A stretch of 36,987 nucleotides of DNA from JAFAGX01 sp035624085. Lineage in GTDB: Bacteria > Acidobacteriota > Terriglobia > Terriglobales > Acidobacteriaceae. The stretch is from the NCBI GenBank assembly GCA_035624085.1, contig DASPSE010000012.1, forward strand, positions 1 through 36,987, written 5' to 3'. Under the pieces are notes generated by a model. That model was not told the origin of the DNA, searched no databases, and saw nothing but the letters and a program-made list of their open reading frames with translations. Of the stretch, positions 15,737 through 24,248 are shown piece after piece (position 1 is the stretch's first letter; every line of letters starts with the position of its first letter). Made by a program: the position numbers and the translations under genes.

Positions 15737-17242
15737 TTACAGGGCCGCGCAGACCGCCTTCACTTCCGTGTACTGCTCCAGCACTTCGTGGCCCATTTCG
15801 CGGCCCCACCCGGACTGCTTGTATCCGCCGAATGGCAGCGCCGCATCAAAGATGTTGTAGCAGTTAATCCACACCGTTCCCGCGCGCAGCTGAGCGGCCA
15901 GCTGGTGTGCCTTCTGGATGTCCTTGGTCCAGATTCCCGCAGCCAATCCATACATCGAATCATTGGCTTTGGGCAATACTTCTGCCTTGTCGTCAAAGGG
16001 CATTGCCGTGACCACAGGCCCGAAGATTTCTTCCTGCACGACTTTCATCTTCTCGTTGGTGTTCACGAGCACGGTCGGCTTCACAAAATAACCTTTATCA
16101 CCGAGCCTGCTTCCGCCCACTACCGCTTTCGCGCCTTCGGAGAAACCTGACTCGAGATAGCCACAAACGCGGTCGAGCTGCTCCTTGGAAACGAGCGGAC
16201 CCATATCACTAGTCGGCTCAAATCCCGATCCCACTCTGATTTTCTCGGCTTGCCTGGAAACGCCATCGACCACCTTGTCGAAAATCTTCTTTTCGACGTA
16301 GAGTCGCGATCCCGCGCAGCAGCATTGTCCATGGTTGAAAAAGATTGCGCTGGCAGCGCCGGCAACAGCAGAATCCAAATCCGCGTCCGCAAATACCACG
16401 TTCGGCGACTTGCCGCCGAGTTCCAGTGACACTTTTTTCAGATTTCCGGCAGCGGCTTGCAGGATCAGCTTGCCCACTTCAGTCGAGCCGGTGAAGGCGA
16501 CCTTGTCCACATCAGGGTGTGCAGCCAGCGCAGCTCCGGCTGTCTCGCCGTAACCCGGAACGATGTTCACGACGCCGTCCGGAATTCCTGCTTGCTGGAT
16601 CAGTTCGCCGAGACGAAGTGCGGTAAGCGGAGTCTGCTCGGCGGGCTTCAGAACCACAGTGTTTCCGGCAGTGAGGGCCGGACCCAGCTTCCATGCAGCC
16701 ATCAGCAGCGGGAAGTTCCACGGAATGATCTGCCCGACCACTCCAACCGGCTCACGCAGCGTGTAAGCCAGGTATTTTGCTCCGGGCGTGTAGGGCACTG
16801 AAATCGGGATGGTGTTGCCCTCGATCTTTGTGGCCCAGCCCGCCATGTAGCGGAACAGATCCACGGCCAAAGGCACGTCGGCGGCGCGGGCGATCGTGAG
16901 CGGCTTGCCATTGTCGAGACTTTCGAGTTCAGCAAACTCTTCGAGATTCTCTTCGAGCAAGTCGGCCAGCTTCCAGATCAGACGTCCGCGCTCCGATGGT
17001 GTAAGCCGCGGCCATGGCCCGTTCTCGAATGCATGGCGAGCGGCTTGAACCGCACAATTGATGTCTTCGCGGTCGCCTTCGGCGATTTGCGCGAGCACTT
17101 CTCCAGTCGCTGGGTTGTAAGTCGGAAATGTCTTGCCCGAGGCAGAGTCCACCCACCTCCCATTGATTAACATCTTGTGCCTTCTTGCAATGAAACCTGT
17201 AACTCTTTCCTGCGGCGGAACAATTTTCAGAGCTGTTGCCAT
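15737..17242 (-). CDS. NAD(P)+-dependent aldehyde dehydrogenase (ALDH1/2-like)
   Basis: Oxidises an aldehyde to the carboxylic acid with NAD(P)+. The 501-aa protein is a canonical class 1/2 ALDH: the oxyanion-hole asparagine in IIPWNFPLL, VVLKPAEQTPL and the nucleotide-binding FTGSTEVG, the general-base glutamate E274 in LELGGKSP, and the catalytic cysteine C308 within NHGQCCCAGSR. C-terminal EIFGPVV and PFGGYKQSG are also present. Substrate range is broad in this group (acetaldehyde, retinal-like, betaine-aldehyde-like) and cannot be fixed. A very strong AAGGAGGGA precedes ATG 17240-17242, suggesting high translation. It is divergent from the molybdopterin oxidoreductase gene across a 284-bp region and is ended by the hairpin at 15692-15721. 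A functional link to the formate/oxalate genes is possible but unproven. Confidence 0.95.
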   Translation of the reverse strand: MATALKIVPPQERVTGFIARRHKMLINGRWVDSASGKTFPTYNPATGEVLAQIAEGDREDINCAVQAARHAFENGPWPRLTPSERGRLIWKLADLLEENLEEFAELESLDNGKPLTIARAADVPLAVDLFRYMAGWATKIEGNTIPISVPYTPGAKYLAYTLREPVGVVGQIIPWNFPLLMAAWKLGPALTAGNTVVLKPAEQTPLTALRLGELIQQAGIPDGVVNIVPGYGETAGAALAAHPDVDKVAFTGSTEVGKLILQAAAGNLKKVSLELGGKSPNVVFADADLDSAVAGAASAIFFNHGQCCCAGSRLYVEKKIFDKVVDGVSRQAEKIRVGSGFEPTSDMGPLVSKEQLDRVCGYLESGFSEGAKAVVGGSRLGDKGYFVKPTVLVNTNEKMKVVQEEIFGPVVTAMPFDDKAEVLPKANDSMYGLAAGIWTKDIQKAHQLAAQLRAGTVWINCYNIFDAALPFGGYKQSGWGREMGHEVLEQYTEVKAVCAAL

Positions 17243-17526
17243 ATCCTTCCCTCCTTGGCTGTTCGGTAATCAGGAAATCCTGGACTTGAAAAGAACGGAC
17301 GCATGCACACGCCTCACCGCAGCGCGAACGAAAAGCTGGATTGCCTCTCTTAAGGACAGCCACAGATTGTAGCTTAAGTTGATGCACGAGGTGTAGGACA
17401 AACTGAAGCAGCCCCGAGGTGGCGCTTGCGGCCACTACCGCATTTGGCGTATCTTCCCCTTCAGCCCGTGGGCCTCCGTCTCGCCTCGTTAGCTTTGCCG
17501 TTGCTCTTAGCCAGGAGGGTCTCTCA

Positions 17527-19794
17527 GTGCCTAAACGCGACAACGGACCTGCCAAACGCAACTGGGTGAGCCTGGTTCCGTACGGGATCAATCAGCAGCA
17601 CCCCAACGCCTACAAAGACATCCTGAGCACGGTGTGGGAGAACCGCGACAATCTCGGATACGCCTGGCGGATTCTCCGCGACGGCTGTTGCGACGGATGC
17701 TCCCTCGGCACCCGAGGAATGTACGACTGGACCATGCAAGGCATTCATCTCTGCGCTGTACGCTTGCAGCTTCTCCGCTTCAACACCATGCCAGCCATGG
17801 ACTGGCGCCTGCTCGAAGACGTCAGCCCTTTGCAGGATAAAAAGGAGAAACCGCTGCGCATGCTGGGCCGCCTCGCGGTACCCATGATCCGGCGAAAAGG
17901 CGAAAAGGGATTTCGACGGGTTTCCTGGGATGAGGCCATTGCCGGGGTTGCGCGAGGTCTGCAGAACATCGACCCTCATCGCGTGGCCTGGTACATAACC
18001 TCGCGCGGGCTGACGAATGAAGCCTACTACGCGCACCAGAAAGTTGCACGCTTCATCGGCACCAACCACGTCGATACCAGCGCCCGCATCTGCCATGCTC
18101 CGAGCACCGCAGGACTCAGCGCAACCGTGGGCTGCGCGGCCACCACGTGCTCCTACTCCGACTGGATTGGAGCCGATCTCATCGTCTTCGTCGGTGCTAA
18201 TGTGGCCAACAATCAGCCGGTCACCACGAAGTACCTTTTTTATGCGAAGAAGGCTGGAACCAAGGTTTTCGTGGTGAATCCCTACCGCGAACCAGGACTG
18301 GAGCGTTATTGGGTGCCTTCGGTCACTGAGAGCGCACTATTCGGGACGCGGCTCGCTAATGATTTTTTTCAAATCCATGTCGGCGGCGACATTCCCTTCT
18401 TCTATGGCGTGATCAAACACCTCATACAAAACGGTTGGATTGATCACGACTTCATCAATCGGCGCACCGCCGGCTGGAGCGAACTGGAAACCAAAGTGAA
18501 CAGTCTCTCCTGGGAGAGCCTGGAGCGCGGCTCCGGCCTGTCGCGTGCCGATATGTTCCGCTTCACCGAAGCTTTCGGCAAAGCCCGGCATGCGATTGTG
18601 GTCTGGAGTATGGGCATCACCCAGCACCGCTACGGCAGCGATAACGTGCGCGCCATCGTCAACCTGCAGCTTTGCAAAGGCAACATTGGCCGCGATCATA
18701 CCGGGCTTATGCCCATCCGCGGCCACAGTGGAGTACAAGGCGGCGCCGAGATGGGCGCGATGCCGGGAGCCTACGTGATGGGCTTCCCCGTAACCGAGGA
18801 AAACGCGAAAAAGTTCGCCTCGCCCGATGTCTGGAATTTCCAGCCACCATTCTGGAAAGGCCTGAGCGCCGCCCACATGATTCTGGCGGCAGAACGAGGT
18901 GAGATCGACGCGCTCTGGCAGAGTGGCGGCAATTTCAAGCACACCTTACCCGAGCCTGAATTAGTAGCGCGCGCGCTCAGCAAGATCAAGCTGCGCATCC
19001 ATCAGGACATCGTGGTCAACCCCACCATGCTGGTCGATCCTGCGGACACCGTGGTCCTGTTCCCCTCGCGCACCCGGTATGAGCAGCGCGGCGGCGGAAC
19101 CGAAACCAGTACCGAGCGGCGCGTCATCTATAGCCCGGAGATTTCCGGCCCGCGCATTCCAGAAACCAAAGACGAATGGGAGATTCCAGTCCTCGTGGCG
19201 CGTTCGCTCAATCCCCGGCTCGCAAAAACTCTCTTCCCATGGAAAGATACGCAGGACATTCGCGACGAGATTGACCGGGTCTGCCCCACCTACAAAGGGA
19301 TCGCCAAGCTCCGAAAAAAGGGCGACAGCGTCCAGTACGGTGGCCGCCATCTGCTGGTCGATCACTGCCTGACCCCCGACGGGAAAGGCCACTTTACGGT
19401 AGTTGAACTGCCCGAAGAAAAAATTCCAGAAGGCCGGTTTCTCTTATCTACCCGCCGCGGAAAGCAGTTCAACAGCATCATCAATGCGGAGACCGATCCC
19501 TTGACCGGAGCTCATCGCGACGACATTCTCATCTCCGCCGAAGACGCCAATCGCCTTGGATTGCGCAACGGAGATGCCATCACGTTGCGCAACGAACTTG
19601 GGGAATTTCGCGGACGAGCCAGGATTGATCGTGTCAAGCCGGGATGTCTGCAGGCGCACTGGCCCGAAATCAACGTGCTTATTCCCGCCGGACGCCTGGA
19701 TCCGAGCGGCGTTCCCGATTACAACACGACCGTCGAAGTGGTGGGCGCAGGCTGTCTTGCCGGGGCGCCAATGCCGGCGGAAGCCACGGCGTAG
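17527..19794 (+). CDS. FdhF/YdeP-type molybdopterin oxidoreductase (formate dehydrogenase alpha-like)
   Basis: A 755-aa protein of the DMSO-reductase superfamily, FdhF/YdeP subgroup. An N-terminal cysteine cluster C54/C55, C58 and C76 (GCCDGCSLGTRG and GIHLC) may bind an iron-sulfur centre. The Mo site is RICHAPSTAGL, with C189 followed by H190, as in formate dehydrogenases that use cysteine in place of selenocysteine. NLQLCKGNIGRDHTGLMPIRGH is the pterin-binding region, and the C-terminal molydop-binding domain holds FLLSTRRGKQFNSI. The likely reaction is oxidation of formate or a related substrate, but YdeP homologues are not well characterised. GTG 17527 is chosen as start because AGGAGGG stands seven bases ahead; a frame extending to 17419 lacks a site and family-like sequence. 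It is followed 42 bp later by an OFA transporter. Confidence 0.85.
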   Translation: MPKRDNGPAKRNWVSLVPYGINQQHPNAYKDILSTVWENRDNLGYAWRILRDGCCDGCSLGTRGMYDWTMQGIHLCAVRLQLLRFNTMPAMDWRLLEDVSPLQDKKEKPLRMLGRLAVPMIRRKGEKGFRRVSWDEAIAGVARGLQNIDPHRVAWYITSRGLTNEAYYAHQKVARFIGTNHVDTSARICHAPSTAGLSATVGCAATTCSYSDWIGADLIVFVGANVANNQPVTTKYLFYAKKAGTKVFVVNPYREPGLERYWVPSVTESALFGTRLANDFFQIHVGGDIPFFYGVIKHLIQNGWIDHDFINRRTAGWSELETKVNSLSWESLERGSGLSRADMFRFTEAFGKARHAIVVWSMGITQHRYGSDNVRAIVNLQLCKGNIGRDHTGLMPIRGHSGVQGGAEMGAMPGAYVMGFPVTEENAKKFASPDVWNFQPPFWKGLSAAHMILAAERGEIDALWQSGGNFKHTLPEPELVARALSKIKLRIHQDIVVNPTMLVDPADTVVLFPSRTRYEQRGGGTETSTERRVIYSPEISGPRIPETKDEWEIPVLVARSLNPRLAKTLFPWKDTQDIRDEIDRVCPTYKGIAKLRKKGDSVQYGGRHLLVDHCLTPDGKGHFTVVELPEEKIPEGRFLLSTRRGKQFNSIINAETDPLTGAHRDDILISAEDANRLGLRNGDAITLRNELGEFRGRARIDRVKPGCLQAHWPEINVLIPAGRLDPSGVPDYNTTVEVVGAGCLAGAPMPAEATA

Positions 19795-19836
19795 TTCCAG
19801 AATCAATTGCAGCCGAGATCACTTTCGAGGTGACTT

Positions 19837-21102
19837 ATGCCGTCAGAGGGTCTTCACAATCGCTGGGGTATTGCAGTTGCCGCGGTGCTGATGCAGATCT
19901 GCCTGGGCGCTGTCTACGGCTGGAGCGTCTTCAAAATTCCTTTGATGCACGGGGAACACTGGGCCGAAACCGCGGTACAACTGACCTTCACCCTGGCCAT
20001 CGTCTTTCTCGGAGTAGGCACCGTCATCGGCGGTCTCTGGCAGGACAAAGTCGGTCCGCGAATGGTCGCCACGGTGGCCGGCGTCCTTTACGGGATTGGT
20101 TATCTTTTTTCGGGATATGCCTCCACTGCCCATTCGTTGAACCTGCTTTATCTCGGCTATGGTGTCCTGGGTGGAATCGGCATGGGCATGGGATACATCA
20201 CGCCAGTGGCGACGATGGTGAAATGGTTTCCCGATCGCCGCGGACTGATGACGGGCGTGGCGGTGTGCGGTTACGGCGCGGGCGCCCTGGTCATGAGCCC
20301 CATCGCAGCGCGTCTCATCCTGTCCAAGGGAATCCCGTTCACCTTTGAAATTCTCGGAGTCGTTTACCTGATCGTGGTGGTAATCGCGGCACAGTTCTAC
20401 GCCAATCCTCCGCAAGGATGGCGTCCGGCGGACTGGGAACCGCGCACCACTGTTTCGAAGGCCGCGACGACCTACGATTTTACCGTTAGAGAGGCCATGA
20501 CTACCTGGCAGTTCTGGCTTCTGTGGATCATGCTCTTCCTGAATGTCTCGGCCGGGATCATGGTGATCAGTCAAGCTTCGCCGATGGCGCAATCCCGAGA
20601 ATTTGTCGGGATGACCGCCATCGCCGCGGCCAGCATGGTGGGTCTGATCTCGATTTTCAATGCTCTTGGTCGCGTTTTCTGGGCCTGGGTCTCGGACTCC
20701 ATCGGCCGCGCGCGGGTGTACTTGCTTCTTTATGCAATTCAGGCAGTGATCTTCTTTGTGCTCCCGCACCTGCATGACACAACTGCATTCAGCGCCGCTT
20801 TTGCCGTGATCGGTCTGTGCTACGGAGGCGGCTTCGGAACCATGCCATCCTTCACCGCTGATTTCTTCGGCTCGAAATTCATGGGCGGAATCTATGGTTG
20901 GATTCTGCTTGCCTGGGGCGCTGCTGCTATACCCACACCGATCATGGCAGCACATTTGCACCAAACCACAGGAACCTTTTCCACCTCACTGCGAATCATT
21001 GCGATCGTGATGGCCTGTTCGGTGATATTGCCGCTTTTGGCTGCGCGACCCAAAAGAGAGTCCAGCGCGCTCCCGCTCGCAGACCTGGCTGGATCGAGGT
21101 AA
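19837..21102 (+). CDS. OFA-family MFS transporter (oxalate/formate antiporter type)
   Basis: A 421-aa, 12-helix MFS protein of the oxalate:formate antiporter family (TC 2.A.1.11). Characteristic are the opening NRWGIAVAAVLMQICLGAVY with GWSVFK in helix 1, GGLWQDKVGPRMVATVAG (DxxGPR loop 2-3), the helix 4-5 stretch GIGMGMGYITPVATMVKWFP followed by DRRGLMTGVAV, and GGGFGTMPSFTADFFGSKFM in helix 10-11. It would exchange or import small carboxylates; true OxlT substrates are oxalate and formate. GAGGTGA lies just before ATG 19837. The gene follows the FdhF/YdeP-like gene by 42 bp on the same strand, which fits a unit that imports and oxidises formate or a related acid. Confidence 0.9.
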   Translation: MPSEGLHNRWGIAVAAVLMQICLGAVYGWSVFKIPLMHGEHWAETAVQLTFTLAIVFLGVGTVIGGLWQDKVGPRMVATVAGVLYGIGYLFSGYASTAHSLNLLYLGYGVLGGIGMGMGYITPVATMVKWFPDRRGLMTGVAVCGYGAGALVMSPIAARLILSKGIPFTFEILGVVYLIVVVIAAQFYANPPQGWRPADWEPRTTVSKAATTYDFTVREAMTTWQFWLLWIMLFLNVSAGIMVISQASPMAQSREFVGMTAIAAASMVGLISIFNALGRVFWAWVSDSIGRARVYLLLYAIQAVIFFVLPHLHDTTAFSAAFAVIGLCYGGGFGTMPSFTADFFGSKFMGGIYGWILLAWGAAAIPTPIMAAHLHQTTGTFSTSLRIIAIVMACSVILPLLAARPKRESSALPLADLAGSR

Positions 21103-21505
21103 TCAAATGTTGCGCACTGCTGCTGGAGCTAAAAGGTAAGCGGAGCTCGCAGGGTTAGCTTTCAGCCAATTTTGCCGCTGTGGTGTTGGATGCTTCACGG
21201 GAGATCCCGAGTGGCATTTGCCCCGCAGGCACGGTCCTTAATCTCACCACCCTCCAAGGCAGTCCCTGGCGCAACTTGTATCAGGGAGTTGGGTTCAATG
21301 TGGTAATGGTGACAAGTCTTGTTCATCATGGGGATCAAACGTTCTTTACACGAGCTTGACCCTGGGTTCATCATTAAGAGGGTTGTTTTCGGTAGAAGCC
21401 ATTGAGATCGCGCCAATTGAGAGCAGCCTTAAGAAATCGTCACCGAATCCAACTCTGCTCCGGCGTGCAGACATCCAATTTCTATGTAGTTCCTCGGAGA
21501 AAAAC
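21103..21505. other. 403-bp intergenic stretch, no gene seen
   Basis: I find no supported gene, RNA or clear palindrome between the OFA transporter and the outer-membrane protein gene. The plus-strand frame open from 21356 is only a 5' extension of the next gene, with no binding site at its start. Promoter elements of that gene presumably lie here but none is convincing. Confidence 0.5.
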
Positions 21506-22108
21506 TTGAAAAATCTAATGTTTATTGCGATCGCAGTTGTGTTTTGCCTGCTTGCGGCCAGTGCTTTTGGGCAAGGATTCGACGCAGCTTTCGGCGTCAG
21601 TAGCATCAGTTCCTCCAGCCCCACCACCGGCACCTGTCCATCCGGTACGTGCACCTTCCCCAGCGAGCGCGGCGGACTGTACCCGGGCTTCAGCGCTGAC
21701 CTGCTGGTCCGCCGCCGCATAGGCTTCGAGGGCGAGTTGTTCTGGAAGGCAAGTCAGGGCCTGTATGGCGAGCAGGAACCTTACCGTCCGATTTTCTATA
21801 GCTTCAATGCAATGTGGGCGCCACGCCTGGGAAAAGATTTCACCGGCGAGGTGCTGGGTGGCATCGGCGGTGAGGATCTCCGCTTCTATAACATCTTGAA
21901 CTTCAATCCCTTGCTTGGCTACAGCAATTACGCCAGCAGCAACCATTTCATGGGAGACGTTGGCGCCGGACTTCGCGCCTATATCTGGCACGACGCCTTT
22001 CTCCGCCCGGAGGTGCGGCTGTACCTGATCAACAATAACGTGGAGTTCAGTTCTGACAAGATCCTTCGCTACGGCATATCGCTCGGCTATAGCTTCGGCG
22101 GAAGATAA
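21506..22108 (+). CDS. Small outer-membrane beta-barrel protein, function unknown
   Basis: A 200-aa protein with a signal peptide (NLMFIAIAVVFCLLAASAFG) and alternating-residue strands typical of an 8-stranded OmpA/OmpW-like barrel: YPGFSADLLVRRRIGFEGEL, FYSFNAMWAPRL, VGAGLRAYIWHDAFLRPEVR and the closing ILRYGISLGYSFGGR. A serine/cysteine-containing loop (SSSSPTTGTCPSGTC) near the start holds two cysteines that could pair. I favour the TTG start at 21506 (CGGAGA about five bases upstream); ATG 21518 four codons on is the alternative but is poorly spaced from that site. Its role is unknown; such proteins are common in acidobacterial outer membranes. Confidence 0.75.
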   Translation: MKNLMFIAIAVVFCLLAASAFGQGFDAAFGVSSISSSSPTTGTCPSGTCTFPSERGGLYPGFSADLLVRRRIGFEGELFWKASQGLYGEQEPYRPIFYSFNAMWAPRLGKDFTGEVLGGIGGEDLRFYNILNFNPLLGYSNYASSNHFMGDVGAGLRAYIWHDAFLRPEVRLYLINNNVEFSSDKILRYGISLGYSFGGR

Positions 22109-22109
22109 A

Positions 22110-22319
22110 CCTGGTTGTAGCTGACTGACGAACACCGCACGACCGGTAGAGGTGGGCCTTGAGCTTGACGCGCTGACCAGGCGTATCGGGGGAGCTGTAT
22201 TCGCTATCGACCGCATTTGAAGGAGTGATGCCCTCAAACCACGGCACCAAGCCCAACGTCTGCGGGTTATGTGTAAATCCAATTAGCGTGATCTCTGTGT
22301 AGTCGGGAGACCGGGCAGC
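22110..22319 (-). pseudogene. Coding-like remnant without start codon
   Basis: The minus-strand frame just downstream of the glycosyltransferase stop reads as a plausible protein fragment: PDYTEITLIGFTHNPQTLG, then LVPWFEGITPSNAVDSEYSS and PDTPGQRVKLKAHLYRSCG. A TAG at 22320-22322 closes it upstream and no ATG is available, so it is not an intact gene. I do not recognise the family. It may be the tail of a decayed gene, or chance. Confidence 0.3.
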
Positions 22320-22329
22320 CTAGCAGCAA

Positions 22330-23877
22330 TCAATCCCAATTTTTCAATTGCGGCCAGAGCTGGCTCAGCGGCTGTTTGGGGCCGCGGCAGTAGTAAACAT
22401 CGAAGTGCTCATACGGCATGGAGTACGGATGTTCAACGCGGGCTACCTTTTGCACATCCGCGAAGCGCCGCTCGAGATCCTGCTGCCGGCCCTGCATCAC
22501 GATGACGCTCTCGCCCGTATAGTTGCGTGGGCCCCACAAAAAGTAGCTCTGGTGTCCGCTGATAGCGGGCGGCAAGCCATATTTCGGACCGAAGAGATCG
22601 ATTGCGCCTGCTTGTCCGTAATTTTGCCCGAAGATGGCGGTCTTGCCGCGAATCTCCGCAGGCAGGCCGTTGTAGACAACCGCGACCGTGGCGGTCATCT
22701 CCTCCCAACCAAACTGATCGGCAAAGAGCTGGGGCAACGGCCCTAGCCGATGAGTTTCCACTCTGGGCTGCTCAAGGTGCAGCAACTTCGTGTATTGAAT
22801 GTATCGTTCGGGGGTCAGGACTGGTATCGCGATGGGCGACAAGACTGCGCCGGCCAGCAACATCGCTGCGGGATAAGCCAGCTTCAGCCACCCCAGCCGC
22901 GGCCGCCCAAGCCACGCTTCCCCCAGGACACCTCCGCCAGCAAACAAAACCGGGAAGGCAGGGTAGAGGTAATACACTCTGGGGTTGAGTGTGAAGATTG
23001 CTGCGGCGGTGATAATCCAGGCCCAGCCTAACGCTCGGAAACTTTTCCCCGGCCTCGAGAAAAAGAAAAACCACAGACCCGCCAGCCAGATGGGCAAGCT
23101 CAGCGGCATCATGGTCAGAATTTCTTCACCTGTAAATCTCCAGAACCCTAAATGAACATTGCGCTGGCTGCGGCGGATGTTTTCCTGCAATTCCAAGAAC
23201 GGAAAATGGTGCTTAACGTTCCACAAAAGATTGGGCATGAAAATCAACAATGCGATTATGCCCCCCAGCCATAGCCAGGAACTGGCGAGCAAACGGCGCT
23301 GCCGCGTCAAGAGCAGTCCGAAGACAATGCCGGCGCCAAAAATCAGCATCGAGTATTTATTTTCGAGCCCGACTCCCGATAACACGCCAAACCAGATCCA
23401 GAGCTTCTGGTTGCCGGTTTTGATCATACGAACAACAAGGTAAGCGCAGCCCAGCCAGAACAGCGGCTCGAACGCATTCATGGTCAGCAAGTTGTCGATA
23501 GTGAGGATCCCCGGTGCCACCAGCACCGCGAGAGCAGCGAGGCTCTGCGCAAAAATCTTTCCGCCGAGCTCGCGGGCAATCAGCGCGGTCAGGGCAACCT
23601 CGGCGGCTCCCGCGAGTGCCGGCAAAAGCCGGATTGCCGGAAGCGAATCTCCCAGCAGCGACTGCGCAGTCCAAGTGATGAGGGCAATCAGAGGCGGTTG
23701 GTCAACGTAACCCCAATCCAGATGTCGACTACAAGCCAGGTAATACAGCTCGTCAACGAAATAGCCGTAATGGCGGCCGGCGTACAAGTGCACTAGAAAT
23801 TTGCAAGCTGAAATGCAGAGGACCGCAACAGCAGCGTTGGTAAAAGGCGATAGCCTGTCTTGCGTTTCATCGGGCAT
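22330..23877 (-). CDS. GT39/PMT-type membrane glycosyltransferase
   Basis: A 515-aa multi-spanning protein of the ArnT/PMT (glycosyltransferase family 39, GT-C fold) group, which transfers sugars from polyprenyl-phosphate donors to lipids or proteins at the periplasmic face. After the first helix comes the hallmark loop GYFVDELYYLACSRHLDWGY with the D-E pair, then VDQPPLIALITW. Many hydrophobic helices follow, and a soluble C-terminal region from about residue 400 contains QFGWEEMTATVAVVYNGLP and YFLWGPRNYTGESVIVMQG. Homologues are abundant in Acidobacteriota with unknown acceptors. I chose ATG 23875-23877; the frame is open up to 24156, but that extension runs into the repeat element at 24055-24198 and is not protein-like. 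An in-frame ATG at 23911-23913 is an alternative. No strong binding site is visible. Confidence 0.85.
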   Translation of the reverse strand: MPDETQDRLSPFTNAAVAVLCISACKFLVHLYAGRHYGYFVDELYYLACSRHLDWGYVDQPPLIALITWTAQSLLGDSLPAIRLLPALAGAAEVALTALIARELGGKIFAQSLAALAVLVAPGILTIDNLLTMNAFEPLFWLGCAYLVVRMIKTGNQKLWIWFGVLSGVGLENKYSMLIFGAGIVFGLLLTRQRRLLASSWLWLGGIIALLIFMPNLLWNVKHHFPFLELQENIRRSQRNVHLGFWRFTGEEILTMMPLSLPIWLAGLWFFFFSRPGKSFRALGWAWIITAAAIFTLNPRVYYLYPAFPVLFAGGGVLGEAWLGRPRLGWLKLAYPAAMLLAGAVLSPIAIPVLTPERYIQYTKLLHLEQPRVETHRLGPLPQLFADQFGWEEMTATVAVVYNGLPAEIRGKTAIFGQNYGQAGAIDLFGPKYGLPPAISGHQSYFLWGPRNYTGESVIVMQGRQQDLERRFADVQKVARVEHPYSMPYEHFDVYYCRGPKQPLSQLWPQLKNWD

Positions 23878-24054
23878 GGAAAGGCGAATTCGTATTGTAG
23901 AACGCCTCGTCATCCGAAGGCGCTGGTTGAGTCCGGCTGCGCTTCCGAAGACGGCTACCGGCCAATTGCAGCGTTTCAAGCTGCGAGAACTACAAAGATC
24001 GGCTGGTACGGCAGAATGCGTGTGCGAAGAGTAATTAAGAAATTGGAGAAACAG

Positions 24055-24198
24055 GGGTAGTGGTGCAGTTTGATTGTCATCCTGAGCAAGCCTCTTTTGC
24101 GCAGCGAAGGATCTGGGCGAGCCGCGCGAACTGTCGCGCTTTTGGCGACAGAGCATTCGCGCGTTTGGCTCGCTTCCCTGTCAAACTGCACCACTACC
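24055..24198. mobile_element. MITE-like element with 18-bp terminal inverted repeats
   Basis: A segment of about 144 bp is bounded by a perfect 18-bp inverted repeat: GGTAGTGGTGCAGTTTGA (24056-24073) and its exact complement (24181-24198). It is flanked on both sides by the 7-bp direct repeat GAAACAG (24048-24054 and 24199-24205), as a target-site duplication would be; one unpaired G (24055) lies between the left copy and the left terminal repeat. Inside are the GTCATCCTGAG and GCGAAGGATCT blocks (24076-24114) and a long imperfect hairpin from GAGCC near 24119 to GGCTC near 24172, with CTGTCGC pairing with GCGACAG at its tip. It encodes nothing. It is best read as a non-autonomous miniature transposable element; the transposase family is unknown. 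Confidence 0.75.
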
Positions 24199-24210
24199 GA
24201 AACAGAACGC

Positions 24211-24239
24211 TTGGGCGTCATACTCGCCAGGTATAGAAT
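24211..24239 (+). promoter_or_regulatory. Candidate promoter of the LysR-type gene
   Basis: TTGGGC (24211-24216) and TAGAAT (24234-24239) are spaced by 17 bases, a sigma70-like arrangement. Transcription would start about 24246, only a few bases before ATG 24249, and no Shine-Dalgarno site is present. The message may therefore be leaderless or nearly so. It sits immediately beside the MITE-like element. Confidence 0.35.
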
Positions 24240-24248
24240 ACCCGAATC

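Noticed and set aside
19843..20964. Minus-strand frame of 373 codons opposite the OFA transporter
   Set aside because: It is antisense to a clear 12-helix transporter, and its His/Arg/Asp-rich translation looks like a GC-driven shadow.
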